Assembly (NCBI GenBank): GCA_014155875.1
Contig: JACEFZ010017416.1
Span: forward strand, 124,001 to 188,000
Direction of reading: 5' to 3'
Length of the DNA: 64,000 nt
Source: Cepaea nemoralis
Taxonomy: Eukaryota; Mollusca; Gastropoda; Stylommatophora; Helicidae
Part shown: positions 11,461 to 20,922 of the stretch, in pieces
How positions within the stretch are numbered: the stretch's first letter is position 1
Layout of the letters: the number at the start of each line of letters is the position of its first letter
Program-made: the position numbers and the translations under genes
The notes under the pieces: model-generated
Told to the model about the DNA's origin: nothing
Database searches by the model: none
Seen by the model: only the letters and a program-made list of their open reading frames with translations

Positions 11461-11935
11461 TAATACAGAGTATAATCAATGAAGAATCAGATTCGATGGG
11501 CTGGTCACTTGACTCGCATGACAGATCACAGGCTCCCTAAACGATTTTTTTTACGGCGAGTTGCGTTGTGGTAAATGCTCCCAAGGCGGCCAGAGGAAAC
11601 GCTTTAAAGACACTGAAAATCTCACTGAATGCTTTTGGAATTCATCATGACACCTGGGAGACTGCAGGCAGAGACCGAAATTTGTGGCGTGCATCATTAC
11701 GCAAGGGTGCAGTCACTTGTGAGGCAACCAGGACTGCAAGAGCTGTGAAGAAAAGACAGAACAGAAAAACCACTGCAGAAAATCCTCCTCCAAAAACGTC
11801 AAGCATTCTTTGTCCACATTGTCAAAGAACATTTCGAGCCAAAATAGGCTTTATCAGCCATCTTAGAACTCACGACTCCATACTTTCAACCCCACTGGAT
11901 GAAATGAATGGTCATCATCATTCTTGATGGACAAA
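11461..11935 (+). mobile_element. 3' end of an R3-family LINE with C-terminal zinc finger
   Basis: NQIRWAGHLTRMTDHRLPKR, then an out-of-frame continuation to WETAGRDRNLWRASLRKGAV, then LCPHCQRTFRAKIGFISHLR, a C-x2-C-x12-H-x3-H-type finger, and a stop at 11927. The same order appears in degraded form at 520-858. The finger and the domain before it mark the RTE-like C-terminus; this is not a host zinc-finger gene. Confidence 0.68.
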
Positions 11936-12049
11936 CAACAACAACAATACAGAATACAAAAGAGGATTTTTTTAAATTTAATAAAATAGAAACAACTGTT
12001 ATATAAGGTCAGTATGACCAATTAGATAAGAACGCTCGTTCTTAAACAT

Positions 12050-12198
12050 CTGGTGTGCTGATGCCGGTCAGTTGGACAAAAATGTTATCTTCTCGTTCTT
12101 GGCTGAAGGACGTAGATTACAAGACCCTCTGAAGTCAGAGTGGGTTCGCACGATGGTGAGGGTCACTGGTAATTGGGAAAGCTAATCCACATGCATCC
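12050..12198 (+). repeat. Dispersed repeat S3
   Basis: The block contains CTGAAGTCAGAGTGGGTTCG and CACTGGTAATTGGGAAAGCT. Related blocks occur at 13680-13795, 19515-19719 and, inverted, 34700-34880. It has no recognised coding content. Confidence 0.6.
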
Positions 12199-12437
12199 GG
12201 TCTCCTTGGCCTAAAGGATTACGAATGCAATTCGTCAGCCGCTTACCATGCGCTCGAAACACAGCGGCGACGGATTTGGCAGCAGACTGTGTCGCGCTGG
12301 GGTTTTAACGTGTTGGTATGGGAGCGGTCGCTCAGAAAGCAGTGGCAAACTACAGAGCGTAAAATTTGCTAGACATCAACAACAGCAGTAAAATGCTGGT
12401 GTTGACAAAGATGTCCTGAAAATAGGATATGGGGGGG
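12199..12437 (+). repeat. SINE S1, near complete
   Basis: It starts GGTCTCCTTGGCCTAAAGG, has a B-box-like GCTCGAAACACAGC, the core AGAAAGCAGTGGCAAACTAC and the 3' part GTTGACAAAGATGTCCTGA, and ends before a G-run at 12431-12441. The A/B-box-like head suggests a tRNA-derived promoter. Confidence 0.68.
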
Positions 12438-12539
12438 GGGGGACCCACACGCAAAATTCAGTCCCGTGCACTTAAAGTAGTAAATGTGATGTTACCATAT
12501 AAAGAAACGTGCTTAACCAAGTCAGTAAATACAAACATG

Positions 12540-13110
12540 TGAAGGACAATCGCGTCAGATAGAAGCACGCCAGAGATTAAGAACAAAATAGGCCAAACAA
12601 AAACTGCATTTCAGAAAATGAAAAGTATTCTGAAAAGTATCTTAGGGGGCTGCGTGATCTCGAGGTACGGTGTCCGCCTCGAGAGCTGAGGGTCCCGGTT
12701 TCAAGCCCCGGTGAGGATCGGGATTTTTTTCACGTGGACTTCTAGTAATAAAACCTGGTCTCTGGGTAGTGAGATCGGACGCCCGTGTGTATTGTTGCGC
12801 ACGTAAAAAATACCTTGGCAGTTGTAAATCGAAAAAGAGTAGCCTAACGGCGCTGCCCGGGCAAAATTTCGAGTTAAAAATCTACCTAAAGTATTTCAGG
12901 ATCCTCGCCGGTGCTACGGAGTTCGTGCACTGAGCTAAGTTTCTCCAGACTCAGGTTTGAGTTAAGAGGAAAACGGAGCACTTATGGGTTACACCCGTGT
13001 GCCGTGATGTTGATCCATTGACTAAACTAAACTATGAAAAGTATCTTATGTAGTAAATCACTTACATTGAATGTCAGTAGGAAAGCCAAAAACAGTAGTT
13101 AATCATGTGA
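12540..13110 (+). mobile_element. RTE-B LINE fragment, interrupted by SINE S4
   Basis: Before the insertion the + strand reads [20 protein letters not shown], and after 13049 it continues with CSKSLTLNVSRKAK. This matches the thumb of the RTE-B copy at 58112-58790 ([20 protein letters not shown]). Its 3' end may be represented by 13795-13985. Confidence 0.62.
12645..13034 (+). repeat. SINE S4, 390 bp, with perfect 14-bp target site duplication
   Basis: TGAAAAGTATCTTA occurs at 12631-12644 and 13035-13048. The head resembles a tRNA gene, with CTCGAGGTACGGTGTCCGC and the B-box-like GGTTTCAAGCCCCGG near 12700. The body contains GTGCTACGGAGTTCGTGC near 12915, and the tail ends TTGACTAAACTAAAC. 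A second, inverted member is at 63298-63695. The tail resembles the 3' end of the J2 LINE, a candidate partner. Confidence 0.8.
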
Positions 13111-13309
13111 ATATGAGTAACGATGATATAAATCAGCAGCAAAAAATATGACAGAGCAATGGACTACAATGTGAGATCAACGTTTGAAGGTAGACATGCT
13201 TACAAATTGTTCAGTGCTCCAATAAGAAATGAGCAGATAACAGATAGATTAAAAATGTCCCGTAACAGGAAAGTACAGAGGGTTTGATGGGCTTATTTTG
13301 CCATAAAAA

Positions 13310-13530
13310 TAAAAGGAAAGAAATCTGTGCATTATGTCAGAAGCAAAATAATATTCGACACTACTTACTGAAGTGTAGAAAATACGTACTATAAAGAAAA
13401 ACCATTCATAGATATGACTGCAATCTGCCTATGTCGATGGAACATTTATTGCTGATGGATGGCTCCAGAGAAATGCTAGGAAAGATTTAACAATATATGA
13501 GCAGAAGTAAAATCTACTTATAGGAGATGT
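13310..13530 (+). mobile_element. Possible LINE C-terminal zinc-knuckle fragment
   Basis: The + strand reads EICALCQKQNNIRHYLLKCR followed by a KTIHRYDCNLPMSMEHLLL stretch. The C-x2-C-x8-H-x4-C pattern and what follows resemble the tail after RNase H in some LINEs. Stop codons are frequent. Neighbouring sequence from 13110 to 13310 has no recognisable content. Confidence 0.35.
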
Positions 13531-13679
13531 ATGCGAAACGTAAAATGAAGCTTTAGAAGCTATTAATCAAAGATTCAAATTACGTATACTTATTTAATTG
13601 AAGATAATAATTGCTACTATAAACATTCACAACTTTGTGATAGGCAGAACTTCATTATACAAATATAATATAATAATAA

Positions 13680-13985
13680 CTCGTCCTTGACTTTTAGACG
13701 TAAATTATAAGTACCCCTGAAGTCGGATTGGGTTCGCCTGATGGCGAGGGACGCTGGTAATAAGGAAAGCTAACCCACACGCAAAATTCAACAGGATATT
13801 GATGAAAAAAAAAGAAAGAACAGTGCTATTTGCTCATATAATGAGACAATACAATAGGCACAGGAGAACATCGTGATGACTAAGAAGATCAGCGGTAGAA
13901 GCAGACATACGGAAATGATGCTGGAGGTTCTAAGGCGGCGGGATGGGGGAAAACCATCAATAGAATTGCCCCAGAACAGCTAGGA
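13680..13985 (+). repeat. S3 repeat followed by an RTE-B 3' tail
   Basis: 13680-13795 carries the S3 signature CTGAAGTCGGATTGGGTTCG and CTGGTAATAAGGAAAGCTAA. From 13795 the + strand shows a degraded LINE terminus (FAHIMRQ, then GRSRHTEMMLEVLRRRDGG), similar to the GHVMRR...GKI...GRPR ends of the RTE copies. Confidence 0.5.
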
Positions 13986-14262
13986 TCGAGGTCAGTGTTG
14001 CCAATTTGGCGCTTATCGCACTAAATTTAGTGCTTTTTCAAGTCATTTAGTGCCAAAATTTTGCATTTAGCGCGGCCGCGCTAATTTGGTGCTTCACAAT
14101 TTTTTGGGGGTGCTTTTTTGGGTGGGTAAAAATTACTTTAAAAAATCATTTTGGGGATACTAAAAAGCCAAATTTGAACTGAAGCGAGGGAGTAAAACAG
14201 TCTTAGTACTTTAATGTGCAATATTCAAGTAATTGAACTCCCTTTAATACGATTTAGTTGAA

Positions 14263-15687
14263 GTGAGTGACTGCAACGCGCAGGCAATATGCAATGCGTT
14301 AAAAGATTGTTTAAACAAGAATGGACTTGAGTTGCAAAGACTAGTTGCACTCGGCACTGACAATGCATCTGTCATGACAGGTGTAAACAATGGAGTATAT
14401 ACAAAATTAAAATCTGAAGTTCCTCATCTGGTACTAGTTAGGTGTGTATGTCATTTCCTTCTGCTGGCAGGTCACAGGCTGCAGCTGCTTGTCTGCCCAG
14501 GAACATAGAGCTCATGATTAGAGAAACATATAACTGGTTTTCTAACTCAAGTCTTCGTCAAGCAAAGTACAGGGAGCTTTTTGCTTTATTAAATGATGGA
14601 CAACATCCGCTGAAGGTTGTTCAATTAAGCCAGACACGATGGATGTCCATTCAGTCTGCCATTGTCAGAATATTGCAGCAGTGGGTCAAGCTAAGAACTC
14701 ATTTTGATATAGCAAGACTCAACGAGCGCTGCTATACAGCAGACCTTCTACATTCTGTGTTTAGCGGCATGAAAAACTATGTGTATCTCATATTTTTCAA
14801 GCATATTCTCGAAGAAGTTCAAACTGTGAATAAGAAATTCGAAGCAGATATACAGGATCCAACAAAAATACTCAGTGATCTTGTCCAGCTCATTGATTCT
14901 ATCAATTCAAAGATTGCTATTCCTGGGGGAAAAAAATAACAGAACGTAATGCTATTCAAGATTATTTAGATCCTAATCCCAATCTAGGTTATGAGTTTGA
15001 GAAAGAAATAGCAGACTACCCGTTTCCTGATGAGAAATAAATTCGTGGAAGGTGCATCCAGCTTTTAATAGAGCTATTGACACAGCTGCGTTTACTTACA
15101 CCCGATAACGTTCGAGTGTTGCAGTCTATGTTATGTCTTAGTGGAAGTGAATGTCTACAGCCAATGAAGCCCTGTATATTGGATCTAGCTAAAATGTTTG
15201 TAGAAGATGCAGCTACTCTCCCCCGCATCGATTTCCAGTGGAGAAAACTTCATCATATGCAGTGGACACAGATCTCTGACACACTTGGACTGTGGGCATA
15301 AATAGCCTCATACAGGGATGCCACCGGTGAATATCCTTTCCAAGATCTTACAGATTTATCTTTAACTGTGCTCATTTTACCTCATTCTGACGTGAAGCGT
15401 ACTTTCAGTCAGATGGGAGTTATAAAAACAAAATTGCGGAGCAGACTGAGCATCAAGAGTTTGACAGCTGTTTTGACTTTAGATATGGAATGAAAAGATA
15501 TGGCAAATGCTGTCATGATTATAAACTACCTAAGGATATTCTGCCAAAAATTGGATCACAGGAGGCATATACATGTTTCTTTCAATCATCCTCCTTACCC
15601 TCATCATCGCAGGAGCAAACACAGCACGAAATAGCTACAGAAACTGAAGAGGAGTTGTTTGACTGGGATTTGGCAGATCTGGAATAA
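14263..15687 (+). pseudogene. hAT transposase, C-terminal part, frameshifted
   Basis: The fragment starts inside the RNase H-like catalytic fold: LVALGTDNASVMTGVNNGV near 14340-14400 carries a conserved aspartate, and CVCHFLLLAGHRLQ follows. A frame change near 14490 leads to SQTRWMSIQSAIVRILQQW near 14630. The hATC dimerisation region lies at 15385-15480: ILPHSDVKRTFSQMGVIKTK then LRSRLSIKSL. The BED finger and first catalytic residue are absent, and stops lie near 14938 and 15038. The product is non-functional. Confidence 0.72.
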
Positions 15688-15911
15688 ACTTCATTCTAAT
15701 ATTCAGTGATAATAATAAATTATAATGTACTACTTTATAACATTTTGAATGAATACCACCAGTGCTTGTTTTAGTGATTTCCCAAAAAATAGTATTGCAA
15801 TTTGGTGCTTTTTTGGCTCGAAAGTAGTTCTGATTGGGATTTGGCGGATCTGGAATAAACTTCATTGTAATATGAAGTGATAATAATACATTATACTGTA
15901 CTACCTTGTTA
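15663..15911 (+). repeat. Direct duplication within the hAT 3' region
   Basis: The stretch beginning GATTTGGCAGATCTGGAATA at 15667-15743 recurs at 15838-15911 as GATTTGGCGGATCTGGAATA with a few differences, a spacing of 171 bases. The first copy includes the transposase stop codon. Confidence 0.7.
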
Positions 15912-15912
15912 C

Positions 15913-16373
15913 GGTACTTTTGCTTTAATTCACCCCAAACAAACTTCGTGAGTTATATTTAGCGTCACGAACTATATTTAGCGCCGACGGTGATCTCCCT
16001 GTGTTCGACTGGAGTGCGTGTCAGTGCGTTTCAATTGCCCTACACCACAGTGTTGTTTCTTTGGGGCTGTGGCAACCCGTTTCTGTGTGAGTGTCTGTCT
16101 CCCTTCGATCCTCATTTGCATCGGTCCTGCAAATCACTTTCCGGTTAGGGTTAGGGTTAGGGTTAGGATTAGGGTTGTGTGTACCCTACCCCTACCCCTA
16201 ACCCTAACCGGAAAGTGAAAGAATAGCGCACACGGCCGCATAGAATTGCGCACCGAGCTACGGCGCAACACACGGAAACCCCCTGGATGTTCGGCGCAAC
16301 ACAGGGAAGCCCTGGATGTGACGTCATACCCTGGGATTCCCTTTTGTTTGGGGTGAATAAAAGCAAAAGTACC
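15913..16373. mobile_element. 461-bp non-autonomous hAT-type MITE with long TIRs and telomeric palindrome
   Basis: The left end GGTACTTTTGCTTTAATTCA (15913 on) and the inverted right end GGTACTTTTGCTTTTATTCA (16373 back) continue to match over about 31 bases with one mismatch, closing at CCCCAAACAAA. The 8-bp CTTGTTAC occurs immediately outside on both sides (15905-15912 and 16374-16381), a perfect hAT-length target site duplication. It encodes no protein. The central hairpin is annotated separately. Confidence 0.88.
16135..16217. repeat. Head-to-head telomeric repeats, TTAGGG then CCCTAA-type, in a hairpin
   Basis: CACTTTCCGG (16135-16144) and its exact complement CCGGAAAGTG (16208-16217) bracket five TTAGGG-like units (one is TTAGGA) and, after a 7-base spacer, CCCTAC/CCCTAA units in the opposite orientation. 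The whole is a stem-loop of telomere-type sequence. It lies inside a MITE, so it is not a chromosome end. Confidence 0.9.
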
Positions 16374-16497
16374 CTTGTTACATTTGTAATAAAAACAGTT
16401 GGTGCTTTTTTGTGCTTCCTAAAAATCTTGGGTGCTTTTTAGTGCTTTTTTGGGTCGATTTTGGTGCTTTTTCATCAAAGGGAGATGGCAACATTGG

Positions 16498-17429
16498 TGG
16501 AAGGACATACCTTCGTTTGCCAAAGCACATGATGATGATTATGACGATGATGATGATGATGGACATGCCGGATTGGCTGACTTCCGAGTCGAATACGTAT
16601 TCATGGTGTAATTTGTGTTCTTGTTGACACAGACAAAGATTACTGAACAGACCGTCTAACAACTTATCTCAAGTTGTAACTATGCTGGACTATAATACAT
16701 CACTCATACGCTACATAGTTTGCATTTGGATATCCTTCCTATTTAAAAACAATATAACGATCACTGTTTTTGACATGGCAACAGAAAAAAGGCGGCAAAA
16801 ATAAACCTGAGAGAGATAATGGCGCTCCTGTCATCTGCCGTAATTATGTCTATATTTTTTTTCCATTTATAAATTGTACCGCGATGATTGAACAGTCAAA
16901 TGATGGGTTGAAGTAGGGAGAAATATGCTTAATTTTTTGTGCAGTAGACATATGTATACGCAGATGTTTATAAACGTGAGTAAATGACTAAACAAAGTAA
17001 AGACGTGGCGGCACACATTTTTCATTAAATCGCACGCAGTCATGCTAAGTCTAGTAGTAGTAAATAATAAATTAATAAATAGTAGTAATTAATAATATAA
17101 ATATAATAATCACACATCGGTACCAAATTGTATCAGTTTTCAGCGGTAGATTCTAGAAAAGTAAATTCAGAGAACGAGTCCTCTCTTCGTTCTCTACACT
17201 TCTACACACACACAAGAAAAGAAGGCTTTGGCTTTGGCCTCCTTTGCCCTTGGCCTCCCTTTGCTTGTTGTGTTGTTAGTTTTTATATTATTATTATTTA
17301 TTCTTACTATATTAATTATTATACTAACATATTAAATTGATATATTCGAAAAAGCAAAATATCTGAAAAACTGTTAGTACTAATATTAGACATTGCATTA
17401 AATGATTAATAAAGAGCGAAAAAAAGGAT
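16498..17429. other. Non-coding stretch without recognised features
   Basis: This AT-rich sequence has short GATGAT (16528-16560) and TAATAA-type runs. I find no splice-consistent exon, TE protein or repeat shared with the rest of the window. Confidence 0.5.
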
Positions 17430-17535
17430 TTTCAGGAATATATATATATATATTATATATATCTGTCTCTTATACACATCTATATATATATATATATATA
17501 TAATATATATATATATATCTATAATATATATAATA
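17430..17535. repeat. (TA)n microsatellite with an embedded Tn5 mosaic-end sequence
   Basis: TA repeats flank CTGTCTCTTATACACATCT at 17463-17481. That 19-mer is identical to the Tn5 transposase mosaic end used in transposon-based library adapters. It is most likely residual adapter from gap filling in a low-complexity tract. Confidence 0.85.
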
Positions 17536-17677
17536 AACTAAACGCAGAAACTGGTTATCTAAATCTGTAAAAGAAAAAGATAATGTAACACCAAAGTGTG
17601 ATAATATAATGTTAATTATAATGCCAATAGATGGAAACGTGCGTATCCAGTCACTAATTTCAAAGGGAGGCACTAAT

Positions 17678-18867
17678 CGCAATTCCATTGCGAATAGAAA
17701 AAAATTATATTCGCAATCGAATTGTGGGAAGTAACAAACATGTTACAGCGTCTGCTCACTAGCCAATTTTAGTTTGGGCCATTAAGAAGTCTAAGAAGGT
17801 GGTTAATTTAAATAGGAATGTTCACTGTTGCGAGTTTAATTCTGCCGAATTCTCTGTATTTTTTAATGAATCACTCTTCTTCTTACTTCTGTCCGTTCTT
17901 TTGGCATCCCGTTTTATTTTTACATTTTACGTTAGTCCTGTTTAAATATCAAGAATAATATTTCAGAACAGGTATCCCCAATACAAATAACGATCCCTAC
18001 AAATAATTCTGTCCCCAGGCGAGTTCAAGAATTGTTAACTTTCGTTTCTGTACACTTACTGTTACCAGGCATCCATGTTTGTTAACGTTACCGTCCTACT
18101 ATTTATGTCCTGATAATATCGCAGCAGTGATGATTCTCTCAATTTGACACTTTCTATGGCCTCCATTGCATCCTCTCTGAGTGACTCTGTTCTGGTCCAA
18201 GCTGACAGTCAGCAATATGCTTCGCCTCAGAGAGACATGATTAGGCAATTCAAACACCAGGCTTTCGATTGACTGGCCTCATTAATTTGCTACGCATATA
18301 AAGTGCAGGAAAACCCGGTATATCTGAAGCAAGTGGAAAAAAGAGAGGAGAGAGATAGATAACGAAGATAGTGTGAGAGACAGATATGAGAAAGATGTAT
18401 TGAAAGACATTAAAGAGTGGTAAAGACAAGAAAGGGAGAGGTGGGAGATCGAGACTTAGAGCGAGAGAGAGAGAGAGAGAACTCGCGTTCGGGTGGCTAA
18501 GCTCCTTTCCCAAGACAACAAAAGTAGAGGACAGATAAGAACAGAAAGACAAGTGTGCAGGTTCTTGTGCAGCAAGATAAACAACACCTAATACACAAAA
18601 TCCGTAGAAAACATATGCCTAAAGCGAAATCATCAGACAAGCATTGGTGTCACCTAATTCCTGAAAATGAGAAAAAAAAAAGTTGCCTCCCCGTCGGCGA
18701 ATCGAACCTCGAGCTCCCGCGTGACAGGCGGAGACACTAACCACTACGCTACTGAGGACACGTTAACAGATCAACAAAATATTGTAAAATGGACACACAC
18801 ACAGGAATAATCACGTGACCTACTTCGATTGCGAATATAATTATTTTCTATTCGCAATTCCATTGCG
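17678..18867. mobile_element. Putative non-autonomous DNA element with 42-bp inverted ends
   Basis: 17678-17719 and the reverse complement of 18826-18867 match closely over 42 bases (both contain ATTGCGAATAGAAAA and ATTATATTCGCAATCG). Each end is itself partly palindromic, ATTGCGAATA against TATTCGCAAT. About 1.1 kb lies between, with no coding capacity. A tRNA-Asp-like sequence lies near the right end. No target site duplication was recognised. Confidence 0.6.
18687..18758 (-). tRNA. tRNA-Asp(GTC)-like sequence, probably a pseudogene or SINE head
   Basis: The minus strand reads TCCTCAGTAGCGTAGTGG (A box), then the anticodon loop in CGCCTGTCACGCGG with GTC, then GGTTCGATTCGCC (B box) and GACGGGGAG. 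This matches the eukaryotic tRNA-Asp pattern at its expected 72-base length. The acceptor and T stems have mismatches, so a functional tRNA is unlikely. A run of nine T follows 5 bases after the 3' end, as a pol III terminator would. Confidence 0.6.
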
Positions 18868-18992
18868 AATAGTCACTCCGAATTTCAAATGTTTGGAGCC
18901 ATTCATAACATCATTTGGAAAATGTGTGACAGAGATAAGAGCAGAACGGGTCAAGGATAAGCTGCATTTCAAATAATTAAAAGTATCTATGT

Positions 18993-19126
18993 AATATTTG
19001 GCACTCTTCCGAATTCCGGTCCCAAATAGTTCTGCAGTGAATAAGTGGTTAGGGTTAGTGTTAGTTACATAAAATTATTCACTGCAGAACTATTTGGGAC
19101 CGGAATTCGGAAGAGTGCCTAATATT
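18993..19126. mobile_element. 134-bp foldback/MITE with 52-bp near-perfect arms
   Basis: 18993-19044 is the reverse complement of 19075-19126 with a single mismatch. The arms contain CACTCTTCCGAATTCCGG and CAAATAGTTCTGCAGTGAAT. A 30-base loop has GGTTAGGGTTAG. The arms are too alike to be old. Confidence 0.85.
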
Positions 19127-19514
19127 TTATTAAATATCAGTATCAGAAAGAGTTGGAATCTTGTACCAAACCTGTTCTGCTATATCGCAGTGAATGTTAG
19201 AATCTTCCCCAATGGAGCATAAGTCCTCAACTTACTCTCGGCAAGATTCATATTTTTGCCATCTTCCACAGCTGCCTCCACGCCCTCTCCATATTATTCA
19301 TCTTTTATAATTCTCTTCTCTAAGTGCTCTGTAAGTCTCCGTTTCCTTTTCCTTGCCAATTCAGAGAACAGATTTTAAAGATATGCTGTTGACATGTTTA
19401 TTTAATGTTTGTCCTATCCGACGTCTTTTCTTTATTTCTTGATTCACTAGAATTTGTTTAGCTTTGTCTATAAGCTCCGCATTAATGATTCTGTCAAAAC
19501 ATCTTAGCTTCAAC

Positions 19515-19719
19515 CCCCTACAATGCTCAGTTGGACTAAAATGTTGACTTCTTGTCCTTGACTTTGGGATGTAAATTACTAGTACATCAGAAGTCATAGT
19601 GGGTTCACCTGATGACGAGGGACACTGGTAATAGGGAAAGCTAATCCACATGCAAAAATCAGTCCAGCGCACTATAAGTAGTAGCACGTGTATGGACAAC
19701 GCTCGAGTTCAAAGTAATA
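19515..19719 (+). repeat. Dispersed repeat S3, adjoining an 81-bp satellite
   Basis: The block contains TGTAAATTACTAGTACATCAG, GACACTGGTAATAGGGAAAG and TCAGTCCAGCGCACT. Its last part shows the same sequence order as the satellite monomer that follows. Confidence 0.65.
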
Positions 19720-20608
19720 GGTAATCACTGGTAATAGGGAAAGCTAGCCCACACGTACAAATTCAATCCAGCGTGGATTATACTTGAGTTCAAAGTAATA
19801 GGTAATCACTGGTAATAGGGAAAGCTAGCCCACACGTACAAATTCAATCCAGCGTGGATTATACTTGAGTTAAAAGTAATAGGTAATCACTGGTAATAGG
19901 GAAAGCTAGCCCACACGTACAAATTCAATCCAGCGTGGATTATACTTGAGTTCAAAGTAATAGGTAATCACTGGTAATAGGGAAAGCTAGCCCACACGTA
20001 CAATTTCAATCCAGCGTGGATTATACTTGAGTTCAAAGTAATAGGTAATCACTGGTAATAGGGAAAGCTAGCCCACACGTACAAATTCAATCCAGCGTGG
20101 ATTATACTTGAGTTCAAAGTAATAGGTAATCACTGGTAATAGGGAAAGCTAGCCCACAACGTACAAATTCAATCCAGCGTGGATTATACTTGAGTTCAAA
20201 GTAATAGGTAATCACTGGTAATAGGGAAAGCTAGCCCACACGTACAAATTCAATCCAGCGTGGATTATACTTGAGTTCAAAGTAATAGGTAATCACTGGT
20301 AATAGGGAAAGCTAGCCCACAACGTACAAATTCAATCCAGCGTGGATTATACTTGAGTTCAAAGTAATAGGTAATCACTGGTAATAGGGAAAGCTAGCCC
20401 ACAACGTACAAATTCAATCCAGCGTGGATTATACTTGAGTTCAAAGTAATAGGTAATCACTGGTAATAGGGAAAGCTAGCCCACACGTACAAATTCAATC
20501 CAGCGTGGATTATACTTGAGTTCAAAGTAATAGGTAATCACTGGTAATAGGGAAAGCTAGCCCACACGTACAAATTCAATCCAGCGTGGATTATACTTGA
20601 GTTCAAGG
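19720..20608 (+). repeat. 81-bp satellite, about 11 units
   Basis: Units starting GGTAATCACTGGTAATAGGG recur at 19720, 19801, 19882, 19963, 20044, 20125, 20207, 20288, 20370, 20452 and 20533. The period is 81, or 82 where an extra A appears in CACAACG. Units are nearly identical. The array ends about 155 bases before the first recognised SUV39H exon. Confidence 0.95.
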
Positions 20609-20762
20609 CGAACAAATGGGGGAAAAAAGTGTCTTTTTTCTTTCAATGTGACAAGAATGATACCAAGGTAATGTTTTCCATACTTTGGTTATGTGAAGCG
20701 CCCTTCCTAAACAAAATGTCTTCCAAGACATTGTAATACACACTTCTATGTTTGCATTTCAG

Positions 20763-20922
20763 ATGAAAGAGTGTTCCGTGCCATGTCTTTCAGGCATTGT
20801 GGAGCTGCAACACTTAATTGAAAAACATGCCTTACTGCTGTCCCAGGAGACAAAAGAATATTTGTTGTACATGACCGTCAAAAGGCTAGGACCTAACAAG
20901 TCTCAGAAATTAATCAGCAAAT
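20763..20922 (+). CDS. SUV39H1: SUV39H exon 1 as recognised: N-terminal segment
   Basis: The exon follows a TTTGCATTTCAG acceptor and ends before GTAAGC. It begins with ATG and encodes 53 residues plus one base. The [11 protein letters not shown] start followed by a leucine-rich helix resembles the vertebrate N-terminus (KGCSVCCKSS type), which supports its identity. Because an acceptor precedes the ATG, this is probably the second exon of the transcript, with a non-coding or very short coding first exon upstream. It ends in phase 1. Confidence 0.8.

Larger units (their letters stand above)
13993..16497 (+). mobile_element. hAT-type DNA transposon relic
   Basis: The left end CAGTGTTGCCA (13993-14003) is matched by the inverted right end CAATGTTGCCA (16497-16487). 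Both ends carry repeated GGTGCTTTTT/TAGTGCTTTTT motifs. The interior encodes the second half of a hAT transposase. I could not find a clear 8-bp target site duplication, so the exact ends are not proven. A 461-bp MITE (15913-16373) is nested near the right end. Confidence 0.7.

Noticed and set aside
11568..11927. Open frame with a C2H2-like finger as a zinc-finger gene
   Set aside because: The finger ends a LINE-type C-terminal domain repeated in degraded form at 520-858.
13140..13310. PiggyBac-like transposase segment
   Set aside because: A few residues resembled the family, but the frame is broken and no catalytic motif is visible.
16145..16207. TTAGGG repeats as a chromosome end or fusion site
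   Set aside because: The tract is five units long and lies inside a MITE with intact inverted ends and an 8-bp duplication.
18435..18480. GA-rich run as a regulatory element
   Set aside because: It is a short low-complexity tract in a non-coding element without other evidence.
20658..20668. ATGATACCAAG followed by GTAATG as the first SUV39H exon
   Set aside because: Joining it to the exon at 20763 gives an immediate stop codon, and the intron would be only about 94 bases.
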